Assembly (NCBI GenBank): GCA_027306605.1
Contig: DAHUZK010000005.1
Span: 1-43,133 of the forward strand
From: Acidimicrobiaceae bacterium
Lineage (GTDB): Bacteria; Actinomycetota; Acidimicrobiia; Acidimicrobiales; RAAP-2
Reading direction: 5' to 3'
DNA: 43,133 nucleotides
Shown: positions 33,341 through 39,878 of the stretch, one piece after another
How positions within the stretch are numbered: position 1 is the stretch's first letter
How the letters are laid out: each line of letters starts with the position of its first letter
Position numbers and translations under genes: made by a program
The notes under the pieces: generated by a model
What the model saw: the letters and a program-made list of their open reading frames with translations, nothing else
Databases searched by the model: none
What the model was told of the DNA's origin: nothing

Positions 33341-34278
33341 GTTCCTCGTATCGGGTCGCGCCGGTAGGAGCGGTCGACATGGTGGACGGTGAACCCGAGC
33401 GACCGGTAGAGCGCGACGGCGGCGTCGTTGTCGGCGTCGGTGTAGAGCATGGCGGTCGTGATGCCGCGTGCCGCCATCGATTGCAGGCCCGCCACCGTGA
33501 GCGAGCGTCCCCACCCCTGACCGTGGTGTCGCGGATCCACCGAGATCACGTAGATCTCCCCGAGGACGGGTGACCGGTCGCGGTGGACCTTCGTCCAGCA
33601 CGATCCGATGAGCCCCGGCCCGTCGGGATCGTCGGCGAGCAGGAAGCCGTCGAGCTCGACCCATTCGGCCGCCAGGCGCTCGCGCAATTGCCCGACGGTC
33701 CAGCCCCCCTGTTCGGGATGGCCGTCAAAGGCACGGTTGTTGGCATCGACCCAGGTCTCGTCGTCCCGACCGGGGACGAAGGCCCTGGTGGTCAACGGTC
33801 GCGCCGTGGCCACGACGTCGTCGGCCAGCGGCAGCCGCACGCGCATCTGGAGGAGATCGCGTTCGGGGGTGAAGCCGAGAGCAGCAGCCCGGGCGTCGTC
33901 TTCGGGTCCCGCTCCCATGGCCCAGAGATGCAGAGCCGAACCCGCCGGCGCCTCGGTGACGGCCAGCCGGAGCAGGGCGCCGGCGATCGCGGCGCGGTCC
34001 TCGGCCACGGGGTCGACGACCGCATGGAGCACGGTGGAGCCGTCGTGGGCCGACGACAGGAGGGCCACGCCGACGAGCGTGCCCTCGCTGCGGCTCAGCA
34101 CGACGCGATGGACGACACCGGCGTCGCCCGTCCCGTTCACGCTGCGCAGCTGTGGCTCGGGGAGCGGCGGGTCTCCGGCTGCGGCGGCTGTCGCCTTGGC
34201 CAGCAGTCCGGCCATCGCCGCACGGTCTCCGGTGCCCAGCTCGGACAGGTCGAGCGGGGTGAAGGCGACGGGGTCCAT
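33331..34278 (-). CDS. mshD: Mycothiol acetyltransferase (MshD-like, tandem GNAT)
   Basis: Acetylates desacetyl-mycothiol with acetyl-CoA, the last step of mycothiol synthesis, the main low-molecular-weight thiol of actinobacteria. The 315 residues comprise two GNAT domains. The C-terminal one is active-looking: GEIYVISVDPRHHGQGWGRSLT holds the acetyl-CoA pyrophosphate loop, followed by AMLYTDADNDAAVALYRSLGF. The N-terminal domain is degenerate, as in MshD. FDGHPEQGGW resembles the mycobacterial region involved in substrate contact. ATG 34278 lies 7 bases after a minus-strand TACCTT (34291-34286), so the message is probably leaderless. Other mycothiol genes are not in the window. Confidence 0.88.
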   Translation of the reverse strand: MDPVAFTPLDLSELGTGDRAAMAGLLAKATAAAAGDPPLPEPQLRSVNGTGDAGVVHRVVLSRSEGTLVGVALLSSAHDGSTVLHAVVDPVAEDRAAIAGALLRLAVTEAPAGSALHLWAMGAGPEDDARAAALGFTPERDLLQMRVRLPLADDVVATARPLTTRAFVPGRDDETWVDANNRAFDGHPEQGGWTVGQLRERLAAEWVELDGFLLADDPDGPGLIGSCWTKVHRDRSPVLGEIYVISVDPRHHGQGWGRSLTVAGLQSMAARGITTAMLYTDADNDAAVALYRSLGFTVHHVDRSYRRDPIRGTVS

Positions 34279-34285
34279 GCCGGCC

Positions 34286-34303
34286 AAGGTAACCCGGTAC
34301 CGT
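34286..34303. promoter_or_regulatory. Back-to-back leaderless promoters of mshD (minus) and nth (plus)
   Basis: Minus-strand TACCTT (34291-34286) ends 7 bases before the mshD ATG (34278). Plus-strand TACCGT (34298-34303) ends 6 bases before the nth GTG (34310). Only 31 bases separate the two start codons and 6 bases separate the two -10 boxes, so each polymerase footprint must cover the other gene's start. Confidence 0.5.
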
Positions 34304-34309
34304 GAGCAG

Positions 34310-34975
34310 GTGGCGAAGCCCAGGACACCGAAAGGGCGAGCGCGGCTGACCGTCGAGCGCCTGGCCGAGGTGTACCCGGGCAGCGCGGAGGAGCTCTGCG
34401 CGCTCGACCACGACGGACCCTTCCAACTCCTGGCAGCCACCATTCTCTCCGCGCAGACGACCGACGCCCGCGTCAACATGGTCACGCCGGTGCTTTTTTC
34501 GAAGTACCCCGATGCCGCGGCTCTGGCTGCAGCGAACCCCGAGGACGTCGAGGGCATCATCCGCACGACGGGATTCTTCCGGTCGAAGGCCAAGAGCATC
34601 ATCGGGATGGCGACCGGAGTGGTGACGCAGTTCGGCGGGTCGGTCCCGAAGGGTCTCGAGGACCTCGTCACGCTCCCCGGTGTCGGCCGCAAGACGGGCA
34701 ACGTGGTACGCAGTGTCGCCTTCGGCCTGCCGGGCCTCCCGGTGGACACCCACGTGCTGCGCGTGAGCGGGCGGCTCGGCCTTCTCGAAGGCATGACGCC
34801 CGGGGAGCAGCGGGACGCTGTGAAGGTGGAGCATCGGCTGAACGGTCTGATCCCGCCCGACGAACGCGGTGCGTTCAGCCTCCGCATCATCTTGCACGGA
34901 CGCGAAACCTGCATCGCCCGAAAGCCGCGTTGTGGCGCTTGTCCCTTGGCCGACTTCTGCCCGTCGGTCCGCTGA
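34310..34975 (+). CDS. nth: Endonuclease III (Nth), DNA glycosylase/AP lyase
   Basis: Removes oxidised pyrimidines and cleaves abasic sites in base-excision repair. The 221 residues fit the family. The helix-hairpin-helix is LVTLPGVGRKTGNVV with catalytic Lys128, the catalytic Asp is Asp146 in PVDTHVLRVSGRLGL, and the 4Fe-4S loop is CIARKPRCGACPLADFC with the standard C-x6-C-x2-C-x5-C spacing. GTG 34310 (MAKPRTPKG) is chosen because TACCGT ends 6 bases before it; the frame is open far upstream but there it is antisense to mshD. Confidence 0.94.
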   Translation: MAKPRTPKGRARLTVERLAEVYPGSAEELCALDHDGPFQLLAATILSAQTTDARVNMVTPVLFSKYPDAAALAAANPEDVEGIIRTTGFFRSKAKSIIGMATGVVTQFGGSVPKGLEDLVTLPGVGRKTGNVVRSVAFGLPGLPVDTHVLRVSGRLGLLEGMTPGEQRDAVKVEHRLNGLIPPDERGAFSLRIILHGRETCIARKPRCGACPLADFCPSVR

Positions 34976-34980
34976 GGGTA

Positions 34981-34996
34981 CCCACCGTCCGGTGGG
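34981..34996 (+). terminator. Hairpin just after nth
   Basis: CCCACCG (34981-34987) and CGGTGGG (34990-34996) form a 7-bp perfect arm pair with only two bases between; realistically a 6-bp stem with a GTCC loop. It starts 6 bases after the nth stop. A G-rich run rather than U-run follows, so termination efficiency is uncertain. Confidence 0.4.
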
Positions 34997-35073
34997 CCGG
35001 GGGGTGGGGAAGGCGGCGGAGGTGGAATTTCGCAATTCGGGTTTCGAACCGTGAATTTCGGGTCGACCGGGGC

Positions 35074-35079
35074 TACAGT
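35074..35079 (+). promoter_or_regulatory. Candidate -10 box for the small RNA
   Basis: TACAGT matches TANNNT; a start 7-8 bases downstream falls at the first base of the GGAACC arm at 35087. The preceding 60 bases are unusually AT-rich and contain GAATTTCG twice (35025-35032 and 35053-35060). Confidence 0.4.
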
Positions 35080-35086
35080 TGCCACT

Positions 35087-35190
35087 GGAACCGGTTCCCG
35101 CCACCTGGTTCCAAGAGAGTCGTCGCTGGGATCCGCCTCCTGGCCGACTCGCCCAATGCCGGCCTTCGGGCCGGCATTGGTGTTTCCTTC
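35087..35190 (+). ncRNA. Candidate structured small RNA of about 100 nt
   Basis: No convincing coding region lies between nth and the antitoxin. Three successive hairpins are visible. GGAACC (35087-35092) pairs with GGTTCC (35107-35112). GAGTCG (35117-35122) pairs with CGACTC (35145-35150) around a 22-base loop containing CCGCCTCC. The third is a perfect 12-bp terminator stem. A -10 (TACAGT) lies at the right distance upstream, so promoter, folded body and terminator form one self-contained unit. It does not match any actinobacterial RNA family I can recall; the C-rich loop only vaguely recalls 6C RNA. Alternatives: a mere terminator for nth, or a leader relic. Confidence 0.45.
35153..35190 (+). 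terminator. Strong rho-independent terminator
   Basis: CCAATGCCGGCC (35153-35164), TTCG loop, GGCCGGCATTGG (35169-35180): a perfect 12-bp stem closed by a UUCG tetraloop, followed by TGTTTCCTT. It is the best intrinsic terminator in the window. Confidence 0.8.
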
Positions 35191-35237
35191 GCCTGGTCAC
35201 GGCTCTGTGGGCACCCTGGGAGGGGCGCTGGGCAGAC

Positions 35238-35260
35238 GGTAGTACTTGAGGTGCTACCAT
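35238..35260 (+). promoter_or_regulatory. Inverted-repeat operator overlapping the -10 of the toxin-antitoxin pair
   Basis: GGTAG (35238-35242) mirrors CTACC (35254-35258), with further symmetric AC/GT pairs inside; 8 of 10 positions pair around base 35248. The right arm overlaps the -10 TACCAT (35255-35260), which ends 7 bases before ATG 35268. This is the expected place for autorepression by an RHH antitoxin. Confidence 0.55.
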
Positions 35261-35267
35261 AGGGCCC

Positions 35268-35534
35268 ATGGTGACGAAACGCTCCGTTTCCCTCGACGAC
35301 GAGGTGGCGGCGGCGGTCGAGGAGGCGGCCAAGCAGGACGGCGTCTCCTTCAGCGCATGGCTGTCCTCGGCAGCCGAACGGCAGCTCCGTGTGCGCCAGG
35401 GTCTGCGGGGGGTGGCGGCCTGGGAGGGCGAGACGGGTTCGCTCAGCGCGGAGGAGCTGGCGGCGGGTGAGGCGCTGCTGGCCCGGTTGCGCTCGGGTGT
35501 GTCCGGCGTCGCCTCGCGTGTCCGCCGCCGGTGA
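35268..35534 (+). CDS. Ribbon-helix-helix (CopG/VapB-like) antitoxin
   Basis: An 88-residue protein. The N-terminal half reads as an RHH DNA-binding fold: the strand KRSVSLDDEVAAAVEEAAKQ leads into helix 1, then GVSFSAWLSSAAERQLRV gives helix 2. The acidic C-terminal part (SLSAEELAAGEALLARL) would wrap the toxin. It likely represses its own promoter through the inverted repeat over the -10, and neutralises the downstream protein. The ATG appears leaderless. The stop overlaps the toxin GTG (GTGA), typical for toxin-antitoxin pairs. Its exact family (VapB, MazE-like or CopG) is not resolved. Confidence 0.8.
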   Translation: MVTKRSVSLDDEVAAAVEEAAKQDGVSFSAWLSSAAERQLRVRQGLRGVAAWEGETGSLSAEELAAGEALLARLRSGVSGVASRVRRR

Positions 35535-35929
35535 GCGCGACACGGCGCGAGGGACTCGTCTACGGGCTGGGCGCCCTGCACGCCGCGGCGCGGGGCGACC
35601 GGATGATGTGGTCGCTGCACCGGGCCGCGCTCTCCAACGGCATCGTGCCGGTGGTCCCCGCGGTGACGGTGGCCGAGGGTTTTCGCACCGAGGCGCGGGG
35701 CGACCGCATCGGGGAGCTGTTGGCCGGCACCGAGGTCGAGCCGTTCGCCGGCGATGCGGCGCGCCGCTCGGGCGAGCTGGCTGCCCGGTGTGACACGTCG
35801 GACCTCAGCGCCGTGGCCGTGGTGGAGCTGGCGGAACGTCGCAATTGCGCCGTGGTCGCTCAGCGGCAGCCCGTGCTGCGGACGGCAGCCACGCTGCTCG
35901 GCCATGAACTGGTCCTCTACGCCGTCTGA
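35531..35929 (+). CDS. Degenerate PIN-domain (VapC-like) toxin
   Basis: A 132-residue PIN-fold protein by pattern: GLVYGLGALHAAARGDRMMWSLHRAAL, VVPAVTVAEGFR and TSDLSAVAVVELAERRNCAVVA match a VapC-like actinobacterial family in order and spacing. PIN RNases need three or four acidic residues. Here the first Asp of the usual Y-D-x-GAL is Gly12; the third (D-x-V-D-A) is Ala94 after Ser93; the fourth (V-T-S-D) falls at Gln111/Arg112. Only Glu49 in VAEGFR remains. It is therefore probably unable to bind the catalytic metal, although the frame is intact. It may persist as a co-repressor, a decoy or a decaying toxin. Confidence 0.75.
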   Translation: MSATRREGLVYGLGALHAAARGDRMMWSLHRAALSNGIVPVVPAVTVAEGFRTEARGDRIGELLAGTEVEPFAGDAARRSGELAARCDTSDLSAVAVVELAERRNCAVVAQRQPVLRTAATLLGHELVLYAV

Positions 35930-35930
35930 T

Positions 35931-35970
35931 CACGCCGCCCGGCCACGCCGCCCGGCCACGCCTGGGCGTG
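35931..35970 (+). repeat. 13-bp tandem repeat and small hairpin after the toxin gene
   Basis: CACGCCGCCCGGC occurs at 35931-35943 and 35944-35956 with a partial third copy. It runs into CACGCC-TG-GGCGTG (35957-35970), a 6-bp inverted repeat between the convergent toxin and the small minus-strand gene, possibly a weak terminator. Confidence 0.5.
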
Positions 35971-35983
35971 ACCTCCCGGTCGG

Positions 35984-36175
35984 TCAGCGGCCGCCGGCCG
36001 GCGAGAAGCGGCGCAGCCTTCTGAGCGCGCCGCCCAGGGAGCGCTCGACCGCGATCAGCTCGTGCGCCGTCTCCTCGTCCCCGCCGGCGAGCGCGCTCTC
36101 GGCCATGGCGGTGACGCGGTCGTGCAACTCCGCCAGGCTGGACGTGAGGGACGAGATCTCGGCGGCTGTCGACAT
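35984..36175 (-). CDS. Small helical protein of unknown function (63 residues)
   Basis: I do not recognise this gene. The frame starts MSTAAEISSLTSSLAELHDRV, is rich in Ala, Glu, Leu and Arg with heptad-like spacing, and ends in a basic stretch (LRRLRRFSPAGGR). One or two amphipathic helices, perhaps a coiled coil, are likely; no signal peptide or membrane helix is visible. ATG 36175 is preceded on the minus strand by CATCAT ending 6 bases upstream, a weak match to the leaderless -10 pattern. It diverges from hisD with 85 bases between. High-GC antisense frames can mimic genes, so confidence is moderate; the coherent helical pattern and isolated location support it. Confidence 0.5.
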   Translation of the reverse strand: MSTAAEISSLTSSLAELHDRVTAMAESALAGGDEETAHELIAVERSLGGALRRLRRFSPAGGR

Positions 36176-36245
36176 ACCCCGATGATGACCCATCCGGGGC
36201 GATGTCCGGCCACGGCGTTCGCCCGGGACCGCCGAGAGCCCCCGG

Positions 36246-36251
36246 TAGCCT
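36246..36251 (+). promoter_or_regulatory. Candidate -10 box for the his operon
   Basis: TAGCCT ends 9 bases before the hisD ATG at 36261, allowing only a leader of two or three bases. No attenuator, His-codon leader peptide or T-box is visible upstream of hisD. Confidence 0.4.
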
Positions 36252-36260
36252 TGTGACCTC

Positions 36261-37577
36261 ATGCCCCTCCGGACCCTGGACCTTCGTGGCACCGAGCCGC
36301 CGTTCGACGGCGTGCTGCCGCGGCCGTCCGACCCCGGGGCGGACGTGCACGACGCGGTGGCCGACATCTTGCGTCAGGTCCGCCAGGAGGGCGATGCCGC
36401 CCTGGTACGGCTGACGGCCGAGCTCGACGGGGTCGACGTGGCCGACGGGGTGCGCGTCCCGGCGGCCGAGCTCGAGGCGGCACGGGCCGCCGTCGGTCCC
36501 GAGCTGTGGACGGCGCTCGAAGTGGCGTTCGACCGGATCCTCGCCTACCACGAGCACGAAGCGGCCGTGACGCCCGCGGATCTGGACGAGGACGGCATCT
36601 CGGTCAGCCACATCGCCCGCCCCGTGGGGCGTGCCGGCCTCTACGCGCCGGGCGGCCGGGCCCGCTATCCCTCCACCGTCCTCATGTGCGCCGCCCCGGC
36701 TCAGGTGGCGGGCGTCGGCGACATCGCCCTGTGCGTTCCCCCTGCCTCCGACGGCAGGATCGACGTGGCCACGCTCGCCGCCGCCGCGGTGGCCGGCGTC
36801 GACGAGGTGTACAGGATCGGCGGAGCGCAGGCGATCGGCGCACTCGCCTTCGGCACCTCGAGCGTCCCGCCGGTCGACGTCGTCGCAGGCCCGGGCAATG
36901 CGTACGTGGCCGAGGCGAAGCGCCAGGTGTCGGGCGTCGTCGGAGTGGCCTCCGCCTTCGCCGGACCCTCCGAGATCGTGGTGGTCGCCGGGCCCGAGGC
37001 CACGCCGGCCTTTGCCGCCATCGACCTGGTGGTGCAGGCGGAGCACGGACCGGACGGGCTGGCCTGGCTGGTGACGTGGGACCCCGCCGTGGTCGAAGCC
37101 GTGTCCGAGGAGGTCGACCGCATCGTGGCGGGCTCGAGCCGCCGGGCCGATCTGGAGGCGACCCTGGCCACGGCCGGGATCGCCTGTCTGGTGGATTCTC
37201 CTGCCCGTGCGCTCGACGTGGTCAACACCGTGGCGCCGGAGCACCTGCAGCTGATGGTGCCCGATCGAGAGGCGACGGCGCTGGTCGACGGCGTGCTGAA
37301 CGCCGGGGCGGTGTTCATCGGGGACTGGTCGCCCGCGAGCATGGGCGACTACATCGCCGGGCCCAACCACGTGCTCCCGACCAACCGGACGGCGCGCTTC
37401 GCCTCGGCGCTTCGGGCCGACGACTTCCGCAAGCACCTGCACGCCGTGCGCGTCACGTCGGATGCACTCCGCCGGCTGGGTCCCTATGTGGTGACCCTGG
37501 CCGAGACCGAGGGGCTGCCGGCTCACGCCGACTCGGTGCGCCGCCGCCTCGCCTCCCTCGAGGAGGGGGCGTCGTGA
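36261..37577 (+). CDS. hisD: Histidinol dehydrogenase
   Basis: Zinc enzyme catalysing the last two NAD-dependent oxidations, histidinol to histidine. The 438 residues are full length. Family blocks: GRAGLYAPGGRARYPSTVLM, GGAQAIGALAFGT, AGPGNAYVAEAKRQV, FAGPSEIVVVAG, the metal-ligand VQAEHGPDGLAWLVT, NTVAPEHLQL with the catalytic Glu-His pair, and GPNHVLPTNRTARFASAL. It is the first gene of hisD-C-B-H-A-F, all linked by short overlaps. hisG and hisE are not nearby. Its stop overlaps the hisC GTG. Confidence 0.95.
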   Translation: MPLRTLDLRGTEPPFDGVLPRPSDPGADVHDAVADILRQVRQEGDAALVRLTAELDGVDVADGVRVPAAELEAARAAVGPELWTALEVAFDRILAYHEHEAAVTPADLDEDGISVSHIARPVGRAGLYAPGGRARYPSTVLMCAAPAQVAGVGDIALCVPPASDGRIDVATLAAAAVAGVDEVYRIGGAQAIGALAFGTSSVPPVDVVAGPGNAYVAEAKRQVSGVVGVASAFAGPSEIVVVAGPEATPAFAAIDLVVQAEHGPDGLAWLVTWDPAVVEAVSEEVDRIVAGSSRRADLEATLATAGIACLVDSPARALDVVNTVAPEHLQLMVPDREATALVDGVLNAGAVFIGDWSPASMGDYIAGPNHVLPTNRTARFASALRADDFRKHLHAVRVTSDALRRLGPYVVTLAETEGLPAHADSVRRRLASLEEGAS

Positions 37578-38644
37578 GCGCCGTGCCGCCCGTCCGTCCC
37601 GATCTCCGTCTGAGCGAGGGCTACCACTCCCCGCAGGTGGACGCCGAGGTCCGTCTGAACACGAACGAGTCGCCGCTCGCCCCGCCCCAGGCCTGGCGCG
37701 AAGAGCTGCAGGCCGCGCTGGCCGAGGTGCCGTTCCACCGCTATCCGGACCGGCCCGCCACCGAGCTGCGCGAAGCGTTGGCGGGCCTCCACGGCGTCAC
37801 CGCGGCCGAGATCTTCTGTGCCAACGGGTCCAACGAGGTCCTCCAGAGCCTGTTGCTGGCCTTCGGCGGTCCGGGACGGCGCGCGCTCGTGTTCGAGCCG
37901 ACCTACGCGCTGCACTCCCACATCGCCCGCATCACGGGCACGGGCCTGATCGAGGGTGGACGCGACGACCAGTTCCGGATCGACCCCGACGATGCCGTTG
38001 CCCTCGTCTCCCGTCCCGCAGAGGGGCCCGACGTGACGTTCCTCTGCTCGCCCAACAACCCCACCGGCCGGGCCGAGCCGCGGGAGACGGTGGCGGCGAT
38101 CTGCGACGCCGCACCGGGTCTCGTCGTCGTGGACGAGGCCTACGGGCAATTCGGCCCGTGGTCGGCGCTGGAGCTGCGCGGGCCCGGCCAGCCCGGGTTG
38201 GTCGTGACACGCACCTTCTCCAAGACGTGGGCGATGGCGGGGGCGCGTCTCGGCTACCTGGTCGCCGATCCCGTGGTCGTGTCGGCCTGCGAGGCCGTGG
38301 TGTTGCCCTACCACCTCTCGGTCCAGACGCAGCTGGCCGGCCGCCTGGCGTTGCGGCACGTCCCCGAGATGGAGGCGAGGGTGGCGCACATCACCGAGGA
38401 ACGCGGCCGCGTGGCGGCGGGTCTGGCGGATCTTCCGGTCGACACGTGGCCCTCCGATGCCAATTTCATCCTGTTCCGGCCGCGCCGGCGCGACGGCGAC
38501 GCCGTCTGGCGATCGCTGCTCGATCGTTCGGTGCTCATCCGCAACTGCTCCAGCTGGGACGGGTTGCATGGATGCCTCCGCGTCACGATCGGGACCGAAG
38601 AGGAGAACGATCGTTTCCTCCAAGCTTTGAAGGAGAGCCTGTGA
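37574..38644 (+). CDS. hisC: Histidinol-phosphate aminotransferase
   Basis: PLP-dependent class I/II aminotransferase converting imidazole-acetol phosphate and Glu to histidinol phosphate. The 356 residues show LNTNESPLAPP, FHRYPDRPATELREALA, CANGSNEVLQSLLLAF, the CSPNNPTGRAEP loop, VVVDEAYGQF and the PLP lysine Lys217 in TRTFSKTWAMAGARLGY, and finish with an Arg-rich recognition segment (VLIRNCSSWDGLHGCLRVTIGT). GTG 37574 has an upstream GAGGAGGGGG ribosome-binding site and overlaps hisD by 4 bases. Confidence 0.95.
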   Translation: MSAVPPVRPDLRLSEGYHSPQVDAEVRLNTNESPLAPPQAWREELQAALAEVPFHRYPDRPATELREALAGLHGVTAAEIFCANGSNEVLQSLLLAFGGPGRRALVFEPTYALHSHIARITGTGLIEGGRDDQFRIDPDDAVALVSRPAEGPDVTFLCSPNNPTGRAEPRETVAAICDAAPGLVVVDEAYGQFGPWSALELRGPGQPGLVVTRTFSKTWAMAGARLGYLVADPVVVSACEAVVLPYHLSVQTQLAGRLALRHVPEMEARVAHITEERGRVAAGLADLPVDTWPSDANFILFRPRRRDGDAVWRSLLDRSVLIRNCSSWDGLHGCLRVTIGTEEENDRFLQALKESL

Positions 38645-39243
38645 GCACTGCCGACCGGCGGGCGGCCAAGGACCGCACCACCAAGGAGACCACCGTCCAG
38701 GCGACGTTGGTCGTCGACGGATCGGGCCGCACCGACGTCTCCACCGGCCTCCCCTTCTTCGACCACATGGTCGAGCAGTTGGGTCGCCACGCGTCCTTCG
38801 ACGTGACGCTGCGGGCGGAGGGTGACCTGCAGGTCGACGCCCACCACACGGTGGAGGACGTGGGCATCGTGCTCGGGGGCTGTCTCGCCGAGGCGCTCGG
38901 GGACAAGGTCGGCGTCCGGCGGTTCGCGTCCCTCCTGCTGCCCCTCGACGAGGCGCTGGTCGAGGTGGCGATCGATCTGTCCGGGCGGCCCTTCCTCGCC
39001 TATGGCCTCGAATTCGCGCCCGACACCCCGGGCTTGGGCAACCCGCCCTTCAACCCGCAGCTGGCCGAGGAGTTCTGGCGCGCCTTCGTCACGGCCGCCG
39101 GCGTGACGCTGCACATCCGGGGCCTCGAGGGCAAGAACACCCACCACGTGCTGGAGGCCAGCTTCAAGGGCGTCGCTCGCTGCCTGCGCGACGCCGTGCG
39201 GATCGAGGGAGGCCAGATCCCCTCCACCAAGGGGAGCCTGTGA
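38641..39243 (+). CDS. hisB: Imidazoleglycerol-phosphate dehydratase
   Basis: Manganese enzyme removing water from imidazole-glycerol phosphate. At 200 residues it is the monofunctional form without the N-terminal phosphatase found in enterobacteria, so histidinol-phosphatase must be encoded elsewhere. Metal-binding motifs are seen twice: TGLPFFDHMVEQLGRH with DAHHTVEDVGIVLG, and GKNTHHVLEASFKGVARCLRDA. The GTG start has an AAGGAGAG ribosome-binding site contributed by the last hisC codons. Nearly the same 18-base stop/start module recurs at the hisB/hisH junction (AAGGGGAGCCTGTGAGC). Confidence 0.95.
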   Translation: MSTADRRAAKDRTTKETTVQATLVVDGSGRTDVSTGLPFFDHMVEQLGRHASFDVTLRAEGDLQVDAHHTVEDVGIVLGGCLAEALGDKVGVRRFASLLLPLDEALVEVAIDLSGRPFLAYGLEFAPDTPGLGNPPFNPQLAEEFWRAFVTAAGVTLHIRGLEGKNTHHVLEASFKGVARCLRDAVRIEGGQIPSTKGSL

Positions 39244-39878
39244 GCGGTCCGCGCATCGCCGTTCTCGACTACGGCATCGGGAACCTCCGCTCGGCCGAGA
39301 AGGCGCTCCAGCACGTCGGCGCCGACGCGCGGCTGGTCACGCGGCCCGAGTCCGTCGAGGCCGCCGACGCCGTGGTGCTCCCGGGGGTCGGGGCCTTCGG
39401 AGCGTGCGCCCGGGCGCTGACCGACAGTGGCCTCGAGGAGCCCGCCCGGGCCGCGCTGGGGGCGGGCGTGCCCTTCTTCGGCGTCTGCGTCGGCTTCCAG
39501 CTCCTCTACGCCGATTCCGTCGAGAGCCCCGGCGCGTCCGGGTTGGGCGTCTTCGCCGGCACCGTGGAGGCGTTGCCGGCCGGGGTGAAGCACCCGCAGA
39601 TGCAGTGGAACACGCTGGAGCTGGCTTGCCGCGACGGTGAGCCGCCGGTGGCCCTGCGGGGACTGGGGGAGCGGCCGTGGGTCTACTTCGTGCACTCCTT
39701 CGCCCCGCCGGTGGGGGACGAGACGGTGGCCGTCTGCGACTATGGAGGCCCTGTGGCCGCCATGGCGGCGCAGGGCTCGCTGTGGGGGGCCCAGTTCCAC
39801 CCGGAGAAGTCGGGTGCGACCGGCCTGGCGATCCTGTCCAATTTCGTCGAGATGGCGGTCGCCGGAGCGCGGGCGTGA
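39240..39878 (+). CDS. hisH: Imidazole glycerol phosphate synthase, glutamine amidotransferase subunit
   Basis: Class I glutamine amidotransferase supplying ammonia to HisF. The 212 residues carry the nucleophile Cys83 in [13 protein letters not shown] and the His-Glu pair in [18 protein letters not shown] is the family block contacting HisF. The nucleophile elbow reads GVCVGFQ where most HisH have G-I/V-C-L-G-M-Q, a conservative change. GTG 39240 overlaps the hisB stop; the stop overlaps the hisA ATG as TGATG. Being next to hisA and hisF is the common arrangement. Confidence 0.94.
   Translation: MSGPRIAVLDYGIGNLRSAEKALQHVGADARLVTRPESVEAADAVVLPGVGAFGACARALTDSGLEEPARAALGAGVPFFGVCVGFQLLYADSVESPGASGLGVFAGTVEALPAGVKHPQMQWNTLELACRDGEPPVALRGLGERPWVYFVHSFAPPVGDETVAVCDYGGPVAAMAAQGSLWGAQFHPEKSGATGLAILSNFVEMAVAGARA

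Noticed and set aside
35040..35050. GGTTTCGAACC, resembling a tRNA T-arm or attachment-site remnant
   Set aside because: No acceptor, D or anticodon stem can be built around it, and no integrase or second copy is present in the window.
35931..35962. Tandem 13-bp units as a possible CRISPR or iteron array
   Set aside because: Only two and a half contiguous copies without spacers, in an ordinary convergent gap; no cas or replication genes.
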